Below are positions 62,059-64,000 of a stretch of 64,000 nt of DNA, one piece after another. Origin of the DNA: JAPPLB01 sp965218555 (GTDB lineage: Bacteria; Acidobacteriota; Terriglobia; Bryobacterales; UBA6623); contig OZ244625.1 of the NCBI GenBank assembly GCA_965218555.1, positions 4,340,001 to 4,404,000 of the forward strand, given 5' to 3'. The notes under the pieces are model-generated. The model ran no database searches, was not told the DNA's origin, and saw nothing but the letters and a program-made list of their open reading frames with translations. How positions within the stretch are numbered: the stretch's first letter is position 1; the number at the start of each line of letters is the position of its first letter. A program made the position numbers and the translations under genes.

Positions 62059-64000
<1,942 letters not shown>

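Overview
The window is a 64-kb chromosomal piece of a GC-rich Gram-negative bacterium. LptE, Lgt, LspA, an OprO/P porin and a TonB-dependent receptor show an outer membrane. The mix of DUF1501 and DUF1549/DUF1553 proteins, sulfatases, ThuA, Gfo/Idh/MocA and enolase-superfamily proteins with twin-arginine signals suits Acidobacteriota (Bryobacterales/Solibacteres-like) best, with a planctomycete-like lineage as the alternative. No rRNA, tRNA or CRISPR array was found, so the taxonomy is inference.

Layout. 0.2-4.7 kb: sulfatase, glpX, an exported HpcH/HpaI-type aldolase and rsmA. 4.9-5.5 kb: copy A of a dispersed mobile repeat. 5.6-15.6 kb: a large secreted protein of unknown role, lspA-lgt, an exported aminotransferase-like PLP enzyme, a zinc-ribbon protein, an M23/PKD protein, a SelA-like protein, a nucleoside-hydrolase lipoprotein and an RRM protein. 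15.7 kb: a small TIR element. 16-27 kb: formiminotransferase, Gfo/Idh, three enolase-superfamily dehydratases, a nitrilase-family amidase, a phosphate-type porin behind an 11-bp repeat array that looks like a Pho box, RidA and ThuA. 27-31 kb: rpsT, then a leftward DUF465-psd-pssA-lptE-holA block. 31-33 kb: a second TIR element, msrP, hicB with a broken hicA, and an hsdR remnant. 33.7-43.8 kb: DUF1549-DUF1501 operon, Gfo/Idh, an IS630 transposase, an M20 amidohydrolase and a DUF2089 regulator/membrane protein pair. 44.5-50 kb: DoxX-like protein, IlvD/Edd sugar-acid dehydratase, SDR and sulfatase. 50.2-52.2 kb: a HigBA-like toxin-antitoxin locus split by an IS5-like element. 52.5-62 kb: malate synthase, TonB receptor, methyltransferase, copy B of the mobile repeat, a ceramidase-like protein and a galactonate-dehydratase-like enzyme. 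The window ends inside a DUF255 (YyaL-type) gene.

The metabolic theme is scavenging of sulfated or acidic sugars and other organic matter: sulfatases, several sugar-acid dehydratases, Gfo/Idh and SDR dehydrogenases, an aldolase, and outer-membrane uptake proteins. Eleven proteins carry twin-arginine-like N-termini, several on fold families that are normally cytoplasmic.

The most unusual signals are: (1) a ~550-570 bp non-coding mobile element present twice, with related terminal inverted repeats, locus-specific ~15-bp target duplications and different internal modules; (2) a 182-bp TA-flanked TIR element with a partial second copy; (3) a five-unit 11-bp repeat array before the porin; (4) two decayed toxin genes whose ancestral frames can be rebuilt.
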